NCBI GenBank assembly: GCA_002633005.1 | Contig: NMRA01000373.1 | Coordinates: 188,001-252,000, forward strand | Origin: Phoronis australis | Lineage: Eukaryota; Phoronida; Phoronidae | Reading direction: 5' to 3' | Length of the DNA stretch: 64,000 nt | Shown here: positions 23,427 through 35,691 of the stretch, piece after piece | Position numbering within the stretch: position 1 is the stretch's first letter | Layout of the letters: every line of letters starts with the position of its first letter | The notes under the pieces: model-generated | Databases searched by the model: none | Seen by the model: the letters and a program-made list of their open reading frames with translations, nothing else | Told to the model about the DNA's origin: nothing | Program-made: the position numbers and the translations under genes

Positions 23427-24483
23427 AGACGCGCTACCTTGCGGTTCGATCTAGAGCGATTCTGCATAATTATTATCATTAATTGAGGGCTTCATGGTCA
23501 ATCGCACATTAGCAGCTAACCAGCGATTCTACACCTGTAGAACACTAGGGGCGCTGCTTACACGAAATGACGGGCTACTCTGACGAGCTACCGTGCGATT
23601 CCAGCGATTCTGCATATTAGCATCGGTTAAAAGCCTTCAATCTGCGACTCTACATCTGGACAATAGCACAGATCGATTTTGAAGCGCTGATTAGCAATAA
23701 AACACCAGTGGCACTTCTTGCACGGAAGGGTTAGGCCTACTCTGACGGGCTACCTTGAAATTCTAGCGATTCTTCATAATTACTACCTTTGGTTGAAGGC
23801 TTTCAACCACACGTTTGCAACTAGTCAGAGATTCTACACCTGCAGAACACTAGGCGCGCTTCTTACATGGAATGTCGGGCTACCTTGCGATTGTAGCGAT
23901 TCTGCATTGGTTGAAAGGCTTTCTCATGTTAGCAGCTAATCAGCGATTCTAGTATGTTTTGCTCTAACCATAGCAATTTTTGAAAAAAACCATAGCAAAC
24001 CATACCACCAACGAAAACTAGTCACAATATGGTCAAGTGTCAAATGCATATTGCATGTACCTACTTACCTATTAGAGGCTCCGCTTACTTCTAGTAACTA
24101 TGGGTAAAATTATACTCCTTCGTAACTCTTTTGGCCCTGTCGAGTAAGGCTCGTGATATGAGATTATTTCTACAAAAGAGATTGATTGCCAGTAAAAAGT
24201 CAAAACTAAGGTTTAGTGAAAACTTTATTACGAACATCGGCAAAATGCTAGCCTTAAGGCCTATTAATTACCGAAAATACGTAGCATTTTGGCTCTGCGC
24301 CGTAGCACTACGGAAATGGCAAAAACACGTAGCGAATACGTATTGATTGACATCATTAGGGGCGCTGCTTATAGGGAATGACGGGCTACTCTGACGAACT
24401 ACCTTGCGGTTTTAGCGATTCTTCAAATTAGTACCAATTGAAGGCTTTCAATCACATGCTGGCAGGTAATCAGCAACAACCTG

Positions 24484-26190
24484 TTAGTTTTTTTAAAGTG
24501 ATGTATATTTATTGAAGAATACACAAGACATACAAAGAAATGATGACAAAACCAGAAATCGCGAAGCATTATATCTGGGTTGTAAACAATTCACAAATGA
24601 AACTAATATACATAGAGGTATATACATTTAAGTAGTATCTAATATAAGTATCGCAATATTTAGATATGTTATTGCGAATATATAAAAACAAAAACATGTA
24701 CAGATTCATGTATGGAAATCAGAAGCAGCAATATTGATAAACGGTACATAAAAATTTGCTAACGTTGCTTAGGAGGAATTCATTGAGAACGACGTCAAAG
24801 CTAGGACTATCATTCAGTAATAATGTAACTTGAGTAGGGATATTATAACAAGAATTGAGAACATTAACAATTGATTGGTTTTCATTGAGTGCACGGAAGA
24901 GTGAGTCTCTCAGGTGTTCGATGAGGGGACATTTGAAGAAAATAATGAGGATAATATTGATGGTCACCACATTTACAGTTTGGAGAAACATTACTAAAGT
25001 TATGCCTAAAATTGTCGGAGTTGAAGAAAAGACCGCATCTTGATCTGTATAATGCTATTTCGTTATCGCGGGGAAGAGAGAATTGAGTCGATGGTGTTGA
25101 GTTATCAAAATTGTGAAAAACAGTTCTAAGATTATTTTTATAAAATCGTAAAAGTGTTGTTTTCCTTAACAGAGACTGGAAGAGAATTCCAGTTGTTGAT
25201 GCACATCATGACTGTAGACGATCTGAATGCCTGACAGAATGACGGAGGAATTGCATATGGGGTGGAGGATCTCAAATTACTACAATGGCCTTGTCTAGTT
25301 ATAGATCAAATTTTTTTTTGACAGAGACGTTGTTGACGTTGTTTATTACTTTGAAAGTAAATGTGGTCATGTGAAGATTGCGTTGAGTAGACAGTTTGGG
25401 CCACTTGAGACTATTCATAACCTTAACACTATTGCATCCCCTGTAAGCTCCGGTTATTCGTAAGGCAGCTTGATACTGTAATTTCTCCAAATATTGGAGT
25501 GCACCCGTATTGGTCGACTGATATATGATATCACAATAATCGATGTGAGGAAGTATAAATGATTTGAACAAAACTTCTAAATGTGTAGAATTGAAATGAC
25601 GAGAGACAAGCTTAAGTGGGTTAATTAGTTTCTGAGTTTTTGTACGACTTCCCGAACGTGAGGTGTGAATGAGAGTTTTTCATCTAACAATATACCAAGA
25701 TGTCTGTGCGACTGTTTTCTAGGAATGATTTCATCATAAAGTTTAAGGTCATAAGACGGGTCAACAAGGAAGAGAGCATTAATAGATTTTCAGAATGTGA
25801 GGTCAACGCTTTTTTCTGGTTTAAAATTCATTCTCCATTCTTGAGACCAATAGCTAAGTTTATTTAAGTCGTGTTGAAGCTGCAAAGAACTTTCAGGGCT
25901 GCTCCCTGTGGACGGGTAAAAAGGCGCCGTGTCATCTGCATAAAGGTATGTGCTACATGAGAGGTTATCAGGAAGGTCATTAATATAAACCAAGAAGAGA
26001 AGAGGACCCAATACGCTACCCTGCGGTACACCTGCGTTTACAAATCCAGGAAGGGATAAAGTTGAAAGTACACCGTCGACACGAACACTGTATGTTCTAT
26101 CGGAGAGATATGAGGTGATCATGGTTGAAAGATTACCAGTAATGCCATAGGATCAAAGTTTGTGAAGTACAAGGTGTTATTTTGCGGTAA
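24484..26190 (-). mobile_element. 5'-truncated, decayed non-LTR retrotransposon (LINE)
   Basis: On the minus strand the longest open piece (26122-25790) contains SYLSDRTYSVRVDG, then GVPQGSVLGPLLFLVYINDLP-type RT core sequence and the catalytic YADD. A second piece (25571-25299) carries LPHIDYCDIIYQS and LEKLQYQAALRITGAYRG, the thumb-like region following the RT. Beyond that come a CINNWNSLP word and a broken zinc-ribbon-like CKCGD...CPLIEHLRDSL. Frames are shifted several times. At the 3' end an AATAAA precedes a short A-run. The 5' end stops at a dispersed repeat near 26190. The general layout is CR1/L2-like, but the clade is not assigned. Confidence 0.85.
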
Positions 26191-26645
26191 GGTTGCTAAT
26201 CTAGCGATTTAGCCAATCCTGCTGGCTTGAGGAATGGAGATGGGGGTAACATATGGAGGGGTCCATCGCAGGGGGAGAGCAGGGCGAAAATCAGGACTGG
26301 CGTTGGGGAACATAGCGATTCTAAAACATCGAAATGGGGGAACACGGGGACAGGGTGCAGTGGGCAGACCTCATACAATGTCTTAGAGATTATAGATTAG
26401 AAATTATATGTGCAGTATCCCTGTAAAGTGTGTTCTTTCGTTGGAATTGAAATTCTTTTTGTACTTCCAGGTAAAAATAAATCAGGACAATCAGCAACCA
26501 ATGGTATAGTGTCATATTTTTGTGCTTTGTCGTGTTCGTAAAAGAAAACTGTAACGTATATTTATTGAGAGCTAAGCTATAGGCATATGCATACTAAATT
26601 TCATTTTATCCAGGAACATGACAGAATCGTCTATCCCTGAAGGCA
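26190..26645 (+). repeat. Dispersed repeat, third copy of the 26-460 unit
   Basis: Shares, in order, ctagcgatttagccaatc, gggggaacac, ttagagattatag, gtgtgttctttc, ccaggtaaaaataaatc and gtctatccct with 26-460 and with the matching part of 1775-2160, at clearly lower identity than those two have to each other. It abuts the 5' end of the LINE. Confidence 0.7.
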
Positions 26646-27819
26646 AAATGTCTGAAAGAGCCACTGAAGGTTATAGATTCCTACTTCAAATTTCTAGTGT
26701 TAAAGATTTCGTAAGTACCTTAAAAACTTTCTTTTTCCCAACAAAATAGAAAATGCAAAAAAATTTCATTACATTTGGTTAGAATGTATTTGTTTAAAAC
26801 TTGAACAATGGCGTTTTAACAATTTTCCATGTATAAATCATAAATATTTTTCAGTCACTCATATCCACCGTAATCAGGTTGGCCAGTTGTAATAACAACT
26901 TTAAATAAAGTCAAGGCTGGAGGGCTGCGCGATTTAGTTATAATAATTTCTTCAGCCAAAAATTGTGGCAAACCTATTCTAGAAATTTAGTTTATTTTTA
27001 TTTGGAAACAAGTGTGAGGTAACTATGAATTCAAGCATTTCATCATTTCAAACTTGCTTGACTTAAGCGATAATTGCAGATACAAGACCACCATGCAATT
27101 TATTCCAAAACTGTTGGTTAGTATGTTTGGGTAGCAGCTCTTCATTGACTCACACTTGGTTGACAGGTTTTATAGATACTCGCTCGTAGCCTCTATACAA
27201 TCTCCTATCTGCAGGCATGGGAACCATTGTGTTTTGAAATTTTGAAGCTACTATGTAGAGCGAGCACGACCTCCCCATTCCAATGTTAAATTGGGGTGAC
27301 TATAACACGTAGTCTAAGTATTGAAACTTTTACAAAAATAATTGCTAATTAAGGAAGATGTCAACCGCCACATGAGTAATGATAGCATTTACCCAAAATG
27401 TGTCCACTTTTAAATCCGATAAGAGCCCAGAAACATCTCATGCAGTGCTACAGGTAAAGCTGAAATTGCAAAATTCGGTAATGATCGATACAACGTGACC
27501 GAATTTTGAGGACCAGTTTTCTCCAGTGAATAACGAGCATCAAACTGTTTCCCAAAGTACAGGCGCGTTATATTCGACTATTTCCCTAAATTCCAACAAA
27601 AGGAAATCAAGTTAGTGACGGTGAATCATTCTGCTGAAGCAATCAGTCAAATCCTTTCAATCAATGGTTTTAGCACTTGTAGTTATTTATGTATATTCTC
27701 GTATTAAAAACTGCTTCATCCCTGAACATTAACGAAAGTAATGGCTTTCACATACGACTTTGCATGGGGTGTTAACATTTTACAAAACCCATGAATTCCA
27801 ACATGTTGACAAACCAAGA
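26646..27819. other. No gene recognised
   Basis: The first 150 bases resemble 5213-5340. Nothing else is identifiable, and open frames are short. Confidence 0.4.
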
Positions 27820-27825
27820 AAGCAC

Positions 27826-30459
27826 TGATACGCCGTAAAATGTAAAAATTTCGTAAAATGTAACAACTGTTACATTTTACGTTGCTGGGCCTCTCCTAAA
27901 ATGTAACAAGTTGTTATATTTTACATAGTTGTTACATTTCACGTCGGACGCACATGCGAGAAATGTACCATTGTTACATTTTACGAAACCCACGTCATAT
28001 TGCAAAGAAAATGACCTAAATCACGAACAAGTGGTATCTGACACGGCCGGGGGGGGGGGGTANGGTACAGGAGTATTTTTAGACGAGGAGTGGCGCACGA
28101 AAAATTTGAATACCTACCTATTTAGAGAGTGGGCTCGTACAAAAAGTGACCAATTTAGTGACTAATTTGTGTAAAACCTCTCATTTTTGCACACTTCTGT
28201 TCCAAAAATTCAGGAAAGGCACCTTTTAGTTTTGTCGAAAATGACACCATTTTGCAGAATATTTTTTCTGTGGGCAGCACTTTTCGTATACATCTTCTAT
28301 AGGAATGCCCTCCGGGCTGACACGATATGAATTTGGCTACCTACTATCATTTTTATTAGTATTACATTACTATCACTACTGTTACTAATATTAATACTAT
28401 TACTACTGTCACTACTATTACTCGTTATCGTTTTCGTTATCATTATTATTATTATTATTATTTTTGAATTTATTTAACGAGGACACAATACCAGTTTAGC
28501 AAAGAGCTAATACATCATGGACATCAAAGATTTTAAAATCATCTCATTTATTGTTCAATGTTGTCATCAGGCTTTCCATAGTGGACAGCGAGTGCTGTTC
28601 CAATAGGATTTTAAAGGGGTTCCTAAGTTCAGCTTTAACGATATTGTGAGGAACGTCTTGACAACTGTGAATGCAGAGTACGCCTACGTTTTGGAAACGA
28701 GGAGGTTAAGATTTAAAATCTTGTTGAGACGAGCACCAAATTCAAAAATTGATTATTTCTGAACTATCTAAAAGCACTGTATTATTTGTAAATATAACTA
28801 TGTCCATCTGTAGTGTGCCACGAAGAACTGAATTCAGACCGCAAAATTGTCTCTTGCTGAAAACATTTCCTTGTCAAAGAACTGATGTGTAAGTTCAAAA
28901 TTGCGTTACGTTGAAATCTGGACGCAGACATTTTTCGAGAATTAACGACTAGTCATCTGCTGTCACCGGCTCATTAGAATAGCGTGTAACGGACATACAA
29001 GACACGCAACAATTTTACTAGCATGTGGTATGGGCCCCAATATTGTATGGAACAAAAACTGCTAACGTCGAAGTCAGCGATAATTAATATGAGCTTTTAA
29101 AATAATGCATCAAAGAGATTAAAATGTAATGCATCAAAAGGACTAATATACCAAATTCCCTTATCTGCGAACTGCAACACAAAAATGGCGCCTCATGAGA
29201 CACGTGACTTCCCGTCCATTAATAACAGAATGTCCAATCTTTATCCATATTTATATGTACTTCGAGCTAACGACTATTGGCCAAATAGCAATTTTAATTC
29301 ATATTTTATCTTAAAAGGTAATAGAAAGAGAAATTGCATGTTTTTATAGTCCGAAAGCCCGACCGACAGTTTTTGGACCATTGCCCCTTTAAACTATAGA
29401 TCTAGACCAGGAGCAAAATGATCATGTCCCTTCAGAGTGCTAGGCATCCCATTTTTCCGTATACACGACACGGTTTGACCTGTTGTTACCACCACTATTT
29501 CAGACAGGTTTGACATCGTAGGAACAAGGATATTTCTTTCGTCACTATGCCGCCACTTTTTTGAACTAATGGCTCACCCTTTTCAACGGCGATATTTTAT
29601 TTTTTTCTTTGGCAAAATCTGTCAACCTGCCGGCAAATAAATGCGGGCTTTTATTTCCTTCCTCCACATTGTCTTTAAGAAATCGTCATGCGTAACTAAG
29701 GTGGTAGACAGCACCTGTCGGCATCAGAAACTTTGGATTGCTCCTTTTGTGTGAAGCAAGGCAATTACTGCATTAGCGATGACTCCAAGGCAACAAAACA
29801 CTGGCCGAAATAAACCAAACTATCGTGGATTAAAACTGGTGTTTATTTCCTATCAAATTGGCTTCCGAAATTGAATTCTCCATGAAAAATTTTGTATTTG
29901 TCTTTCGTTCCCGAAGAAATACGATAAATATTAGCCAAATACAATGACATTGTTGTTCTTACAAAGGGAAGTGTGTTTACTGTAATGTCGAATAAAAATT
30001 AGTTTATTATCGTCAACAAAAATGCAGGAACGCTTTAACGATAAAGAACTTGTTACCTGATCCTGGAAACTCCTTTCGTGTGGAGTTGAAACTGTGCGCT
30101 GTGCATTTTTTACTATATCGTTAAACTACTCATGTTCAAAAAACCATGGAAATTACAAAGGACACATCTGATAGAATTTCATTCACACAATCCGAGAAAG
30201 AAGGCGTTAGGTGTGAGAACGGTTTTCTTCCGTGTGACAAATACCTTGCAAACTCATGAAATACATGTACGACGTCGCTCTCGTAAAATATAACAATGGT
30301 ACATTTCTCGCATGTGCATTCGACGTAAATTGTAACAATTACATAAAATGTAACAACTTGTTACATTTTAGGAGAGGCCTAGCAACGTAAAATGTAACAA
30401 TGACATAAAATGTAACAACTGTTACATTTTATGTCATTGTTACATTTTACGGCGTATCA
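27826..30459 (+). mobile_element. 2.6-kb fold-back-like element with palindromic inverted termini
   Basis: Both ends read inward TGATACGCCGTAAAATGTA and are flanked by perfect AAGCAC 6-bp duplications (27820-27825 and 30460-30465). The inverted termini extend about 160-180 bases (to 27985 and from 30281). Each carries several copies of TAAAATGTAACA in both orientations, plus a shared ggcctctcctaaaatgtaac block and cgcacatgcgagaaatgtac block. The 2.3-kb interior has no long open frame, only a G11 run with an N, an ACT/ATT-rich stretch and unidentified sequence, so it is non-autonomous. The family is not recognised. Confidence 0.85.
28341..28470 (+). repeat. Degenerate ATT/ACT trinucleotide-rich tract
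   Basis: Runs of ttattagta, actactgtcactactatt and a terminal (att)n of about 20 bases, inside the fold-back element. Confidence 0.8.
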
Positions 30460-30465
30460 AAGCAC

Positions 30466-33078
30466 ATCAAAAGAATATAACATTGTAAGCATGGTCCTGC
30501 AGACAAAACTGCAACATCCTTGCAGACATTGTTGTTGAATAAATTTTAGGGGAAAAACGCTAAGTGCGCGTCATGGATCTGTTATATAACAGTTTGTGGC
30601 ACCAAATCTTTACCTTTTTGAAGGTCAGTATAGCATATTTACTGATGATAAAGGTTTTTTAACGTCAAACGTTATGTATTCGATAGCCTACAGTGGATAT
30701 TGGCGGTAAAATTACCAGTTACACATCCTTCGTAATTTCACTGTTCAGTTCCTAGTTTCTGTTTTGCAACTTACTGTATGTTAACATAGTAAAGTTCACT
30801 GACAGTCTTCTCTAGTACTACATGTATAAAATGGAGGTGTCTTATAATTCTATTCACCACTGTAGATTTTATGTGTTCCAGGCAGCTTACTGTGTTTTGC
30901 CAAGTGCCCCGCTCTTGGCGGACTGTTCCACTTTTTCATTTTCCGCCATCCCGCCACACCCTCTTAATCTCCCTGCTTTGGCACACACGGCTAAATTAAC
31001 AGATAATACTGTAATTTCCCACGCGACAAAGCTATATTTTGGCGCTCTACTAAAAAGAAAAAACGGGATGTTACAAGTTTTTTGCAGCACCAGCAATTTC
31101 CCATTCATGTACAAATAACAACAACAACAACATCAAAAAACGTTGTCGGGCATTTTTGAGTGTTACATCTCCCGTTCTACAAAAACGTCAGTATGTCTTT
31201 GTATGTAGCAGCGAACATTTCACCCTTACATTTGGCTCAGACTCAGATATTCCGCTTTTTATCCCGAAGTCCCGCCTTCAATCCAGTTGTTCAGTTTTTT
31301 CGTTTTTGAATGTTGACCTTGACAACTATGAAACAAGTGTTCAAAACAACATTGCCTCCTTTTATGAATTGTGTTAGTTTCCTGATTCAGATTTCTGTAG
31401 TAATCAAAATGTGTCCCAACATGTCTTGTATACGGTAACTTACATTGCATGTAACAGGATCACTAACTTTTACTTTCTGTAGGTAACTGTTTTTCTAAGT
31501 TTTTATGGAAAGTGTTAATCTGCAAGCATTATGATAAGCCACCCACAGCCCATTTCAAAACTACATGAATGATGTCTGCCTATCTTTTATCTATCAGAAA
31601 AAACCTTTATTCGCAAATTCTTGGAGTAGTCTATCGCATTCTTCCTAAATTTCACTGAATTCTGATTTTTTTTTTCTGAAGAAAGTAATTGTATCAAACG
31701 GCACGAAAAGTCGAATGAAGTATAATATATAAAGATTTATAATTTTGGATGAGTGCCTGACTAAATTATCCACAGTAAGTGTGCAGGATGCATATTCTAG
31801 AACCTTTGTCTTTATAGTGTATAAATCCTTTGAACCATTGAAATTATTTCCCTAATGGCTTAACTAGTCATTTCTGTAACCTCTCTAGTTCATCTTTTGT
31901 GTTTACTTACTATTACACGTTGTTATTTGTGCATTTTGATAACACTCTTGGTTTTTAGAATTAAAAAAAAAAAAATTTTTAAATCAATCAGGTATGCGAA
32001 ATGATTATTACTTATGTATTTTAATTAACAAAATTATTTATCTTTTGCTTCTGATATAATCATCAAGAACTGACAAAGGGCTTTCTAAAGATATGACTCT
32101 TATGCAATTCGGTTGAAAAACGGCGGAACTGCGAAAAGTTTTAATTATAGAAAATTCCATAAGAATAAGCAACACCGGGAATGCAAGCAACTCTCACGCA
32201 TGCGCGGCGCAACCTCAAGGGGCGGGAGCGGAGTTGGCATTACAGCGCTAGAGATCTATGCTTTAACACAATGCACCATACATGTATTTTGAAAATTACC
32301 GGAAGACTGCTTCACCAAATATTCGCACACCAAATTTTTACGCAGGAATCCATATTGTCCATTGACAGCGGAATGTAGACGGGCAGGAATTCAGTCAAAA
32401 CACGCAGCGAAAAATGTTGTTGAGTAAAACAAACGCATTCATGTTTATAATAATTCTGTTAACACCCCAGTCACTCAACCTACTAGCGCCATTTTGGCGA
32501 GTTAGTTTATTTTTCTTCGGTCTCTTCCTCTAACGACAAAAGAGTTTTTTAAATTAATGCTGGAACCAAGACCTATTACATTTTTGGGTAAAGACGAAGT
32601 ATTTGAAACGATTCTGCACTCGTATGAGGATTTGAATTCCAGCTTATACACATCATAAACCTACCCTCCAAAGCATGGCCTGGAAAGTCGTAATGGATTG
32701 CATTGACCACACATAAATATCAATCCATTGAACTTTTTTGTATATGTTATCCGTCATTGCCTTGATAACTCCTAGTTTACCGTGATCAGCCCCGATGTTG
32801 GAACTGCCTTGTCTCACCGTGTCTAATGTAAACAGTCAAACATGTTCCGAATTGCTTTGACCACTGGGGTTTGTCACTAACTGATTGCAAACGACTCGGG
32901 TCGACCGCTTCGTTGCTATTTATCAGGAATTCGCACCTTAGCTTGTTGAACCTTTTTACGCCGGGAGTTATTGAAAACATCTGGCAAATTGGCCGGTGAT
33001 CATGTTATCATATGTGAGAATTCATCTACGGAGCATATCGACGTTATCGCAGTGCGTGTGAAACTCGTAATTTTCAAC
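30466..33078. other. Intergenic, upstream of noggin-family gene
   Basis: No further gene was recognised. The 5' untranslated region and promoter of the noggin-family gene must lie within this stretch on the plus strand, but no core promoter element could be singled out. A poly-A/T stretch lies at about 31965-31982. Confidence 0.4.
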
Positions 33079-33843
33079 ATGATCGGCTATCATAGTCCGA
33101 AGTTGTTGATGATTTGTTTTGGTTTTGCATATTTTTTTGATATTCGAGGAGACGCGCCCTCAAAATCGCGCGTGCTATTCCGCCCTCCGGGCCTGGACAT
33201 CGGAAAACAAACGGAGGGGCAAAAAATTCTCCGTTTAATGCAGAGAAACCTGGGATCATCCGACTTTGTTCCGCGACGGAAGGATCTCAAAACCAAGAAA
33301 CTTTTAAGAAGACTGGGTAGTGATTTTGATTCGGAATTTATGTCGGTGAAGAAACCAAGTGCCAACTTAGTTGTCAAGAAGCATTTGAACACGGATGTGG
33401 AGCTTCTGAGAGACCTAAACAGAATGAATTACACCATCGTCACTAAGAAGGGGAAACATGTTGACTTAAACACAAAAATAGTTAAAAAGATGAAGAAGTG
33501 GCTGATTCAAAAGTCTTCATGTCAGGTAGATTTCACCTGGTATGATCTCGGAGTCTTCTGTTGGCCGCGATGGGTGAAGGACGGCAGATGTTCCACAGAT
33601 GTATCCTGTTCCATCCCCAGGGGCATGCACTGCGTGCCCTCCGAACCAAAGAAACTTAGGGTGTTGAGTTGGCGATGTAGAGGTGAGAGAATTCCAAAAA
33701 GTTTGACCAATAATCATCCGGATAACAGACTCAAAGTGAATCCTTCAAGAGCGGAGCAGCGTTCTCGAAGAAAATTCACGAGACGCTGCAAATGGAGAAA
33801 AGTGACGGTACCTGTCGTGACAGATTGTCATTGTTCTTGTTGA
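33079..33843 (+). CDS. noggin-like: Noggin-family secreted BMP antagonist (single exon)
   Basis: The complete 254-residue protein is intronless, as noggin genes are in vertebrates. The open frame extends 36 codons further upstream, but the ATG at 33079 puts a hydrophobic signal peptide (residues 8-20, LLMICFGFAYFF core) at the N-terminus, so I choose it. Residues 31-40 (RVLFRPPGLD) match the BMP-binding clip region, and 65-89 contains KDLKTKKLLRRLG and DSEFMS, like the KDLNETLL / DPGFM block of vertebrate noggin. A basic stretch at 133-146 precedes the cystine-knot region: SCQVDFTWYDLG, FCWPRWVKDGRC, SCSIPRGMHC, VLSWRC, CKW and terminal DCHCSC. Ten cysteines lie after the signal peptide, one more than vertebrate noggin (extra Cys161 in VFCWPR). 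About 36 residues separate WRC and CKW, where vertebrates have roughly ten. Known noggin binds BMPs outside the cell, and that role is inferred here. Confidence 0.93.
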   Translation: MIGYHSPKLLMICFGFAYFFDIRGDAPSKSRVLFRPPGLDIGKQTEGQKILRLMQRNLGSSDFVPRRKDLKTKKLLRRLGSDFDSEFMSVKKPSANLVVKKHLNTDVELLRDLNRMNYTIVTKKGKHVDLNTKIVKKMKKWLIQKSSCQVDFTWYDLGVFCWPRWVKDGRCSTDVSCSIPRGMHCVPSEPKKLRVLSWRCRGERIPKSLTNNHPDNRLKVNPSRAEQRSRRKFTRRCKWRKVTVPVVTDCHCSC

Positions 33844-34006
33844 TTCGGATAGTCTGGACTATTTCTGTTGTTGTGTTTTGAGGATAAATCGCGGATATTT
33901 AATACAAACGCTTAGACAGAAAACAAACAAGATAAGCTTCAGGAGTGTCAGTAACGTTTCCAGAATGAAAACAGCACGAAATATGTTTGATGGATATAAT
34001 TTTCGA

Positions 34007-34012
34007 AATAAA
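34007..34012 (+). terminator. Poly(A) signal for noggin-family gene
   Basis: AATAAA lies 164 bases after the stop codon at 33841-33843. It is the first canonical hexamer downstream on the coding strand that I found. Confidence 0.6.
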
Positions 34013-35339
34013 AGTATGACTTCAGTTCTGTTCTAACGCAAAAATAACTTGGAAATTAATTCAACAGGTTGAATTTTCTACCTGTTCGTTTCTGGAACAA
34101 ATACTTATTGTTTAGTGTGTACGTGTAATTACATAACAAGCATCTAGGACTACATGTGTTTGAAAGATTTTTGAATACGGTCACTTTGAAAACATCATTT
34201 CGGTCACTAGCTGAAATTATATTCTGACATCGAAACCCCATACTCGCTTTGCGCTTTCCAGAACTAGAACCGAAGCCGACTGTTATTAATTCAATGCACC
34301 GATATGCCAATAGTTAGATTTAACAAAACTTAAAATTTAATCTGTGGAATTTCAAAGTGGTGGAACATGATTATCTGTATTTGATAGTTTGTCATTTTGA
34401 AAATGCATGTCTTCAGAAACGCACCGTTTCAATGCAATGTTTCTTACTCTGTAATAACATCTCAATAACCTAAATTTAAATCCCTACGTTTCAAATATCC
34501 CTTTTCAATCAAGTTTATTTCCCAATCACCATTTTATTGATAGTTTTGGTAGCGCAGGTACAAAGTCTTGAGACTTATGTTCAAAAGGTGAACGCTTCTG
34601 GAAATTGCCATTCTCATTCCAGTGAACACGCGCGAAACACACGCACTGTTTTATCATGAGCCAACAAACTGTAATGTAAATCATAGATACGATTATGCAA
34701 TCTTTGAAACAAAGTGGGAAATTAGCTTTGGTATACGCCAGTTGCACGAATTCGCCATTATGCTTGAAAACGAGGTGTTGTGTCCAAACTACAATGGTTC
34801 TGCATGCTTGAAACACCCACGGTTTCACGTTTGCGTTGTTAAAATTGATGTTAAAATGAGGCATTGTGTCCTAAACAACAATGCACAACAATCATTTTTG
34901 TAGCGCCACCAAAGTGAGCATGTAGTGAATATTTTGATTTTGACCATTTACGGCCCTTAAATTGTCTCAGCTTGTCCCATGCCCACGTTAGAGGGTGGTA
35001 TCTAGAATTTAGGAAAAGAGCTGACAGTACATTTCGTGATTGATTGAGACCTGTCACGGGGAGTCATTTTATACGCGAAGCATGGTCTCAAACAGTAACG
35101 AACTGTGGGTTCTTTGAAATACCAGAAACCACCGCTCATCTGAACAAGCACCAAGTTGAGAAAAAATTTCTTACTAACTGCCAGTAGCACAAAGGGTCGT
35201 TGTAGCTGTCAATGGTCTGGCTTAAAGGGGCATTCTTGGTGAGAAAAGTAATTTTTCAAAAACATAAAGTAACGCGGAATAGAACCCACTAGTTTTTGTA
35301 ATTGCAACCCAATATGGAATCTTTAGCTTATCAATTGTT
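34013..35339. other. No gene recognised
   Basis: Overlapping open frames of up to 112 codons occur on both strands at 34526-34903, without domain or codon evidence. Nothing is annotatable. Confidence 0.4.
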
Positions 35340-35505
35340 GACACGTTCAGGCTATATTCGTTGGCGCGTTAATCCAGGCCCACATGTATTGAATAACGCG
35401 TTGATTTGGTGCGTAGATGTGTGTGACGTTTCGCTTGTCTGATCTTAGATGAATTTATAGTAATTGGCAGTGCTTCAATTCGAAACTTTCCACCTTTTCA
35501 TACTG

Positions 35506-35691
35506 CATGCGCGCACCCAGCCTTCAATATGGGAAGGCCCGAATTCTTGCCGTTGTGGACCTTTCGGTAACAAAGAGGCGGCCGCACTAAAAAAAAAACA
35601 AAAAAAAAACGGGGGCACCACTGCGCGTTTGTGCTTCTTTAACGGGGGGGNNNNNNNNNNNNNCCCCCCGAGCCCCCCTGGGTGCGCGCAT
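35506..35691 (-). mobile_element. MITE, CATGCGCGCACCC family, copy 4
   Basis: Inverted termini CATGCGCGCACCCAG and CTGGGTGCGCGCAT, flanked by ATACTG on both sides (TSD). The orientation is opposite to copies 1-3: the gggaaggcccgaattcttg and gtggacctttcgg words are the reverse complement of the family's right half. The centre contains a run of 13 N within G and C homopolymers. The paralogous locus near 37450 has no insertion. Confidence 0.85.
35651..35663. other. Assembly gap (13 N) inside MITE
   Basis: N run between a G8 and a C6 homopolymer. Probably a sequencing failure in the G-rich and C-rich centre of the element rather than a large missing piece. Confidence 0.85.

Larger units (their letters stand above)
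22797..24478 (+). repeat. ~150-160 bp degenerate tandem array
   Basis: Repeats begin with a ggcgctgcttacacgaaatgac-like word and continue through gggctactctgacg, ctaccttgcgattctagcgattc, ggttgaaggctttcaatc and agcagctaatcagcgattctacacctg. Unit starts are near 22802, 23549, 23708, 23853 and 24359. The first unit is split by a 589-bp element (22829-23417), and the last ends where the LINE at 24484 begins. No reading frame is conserved. Confidence 0.75.

Noticed and set aside
33074-33392. Minus-strand open frames opposite the noggin-family gene
   Set aside because: Antisense shadows of a clearly homologous plus-strand coding sequence.
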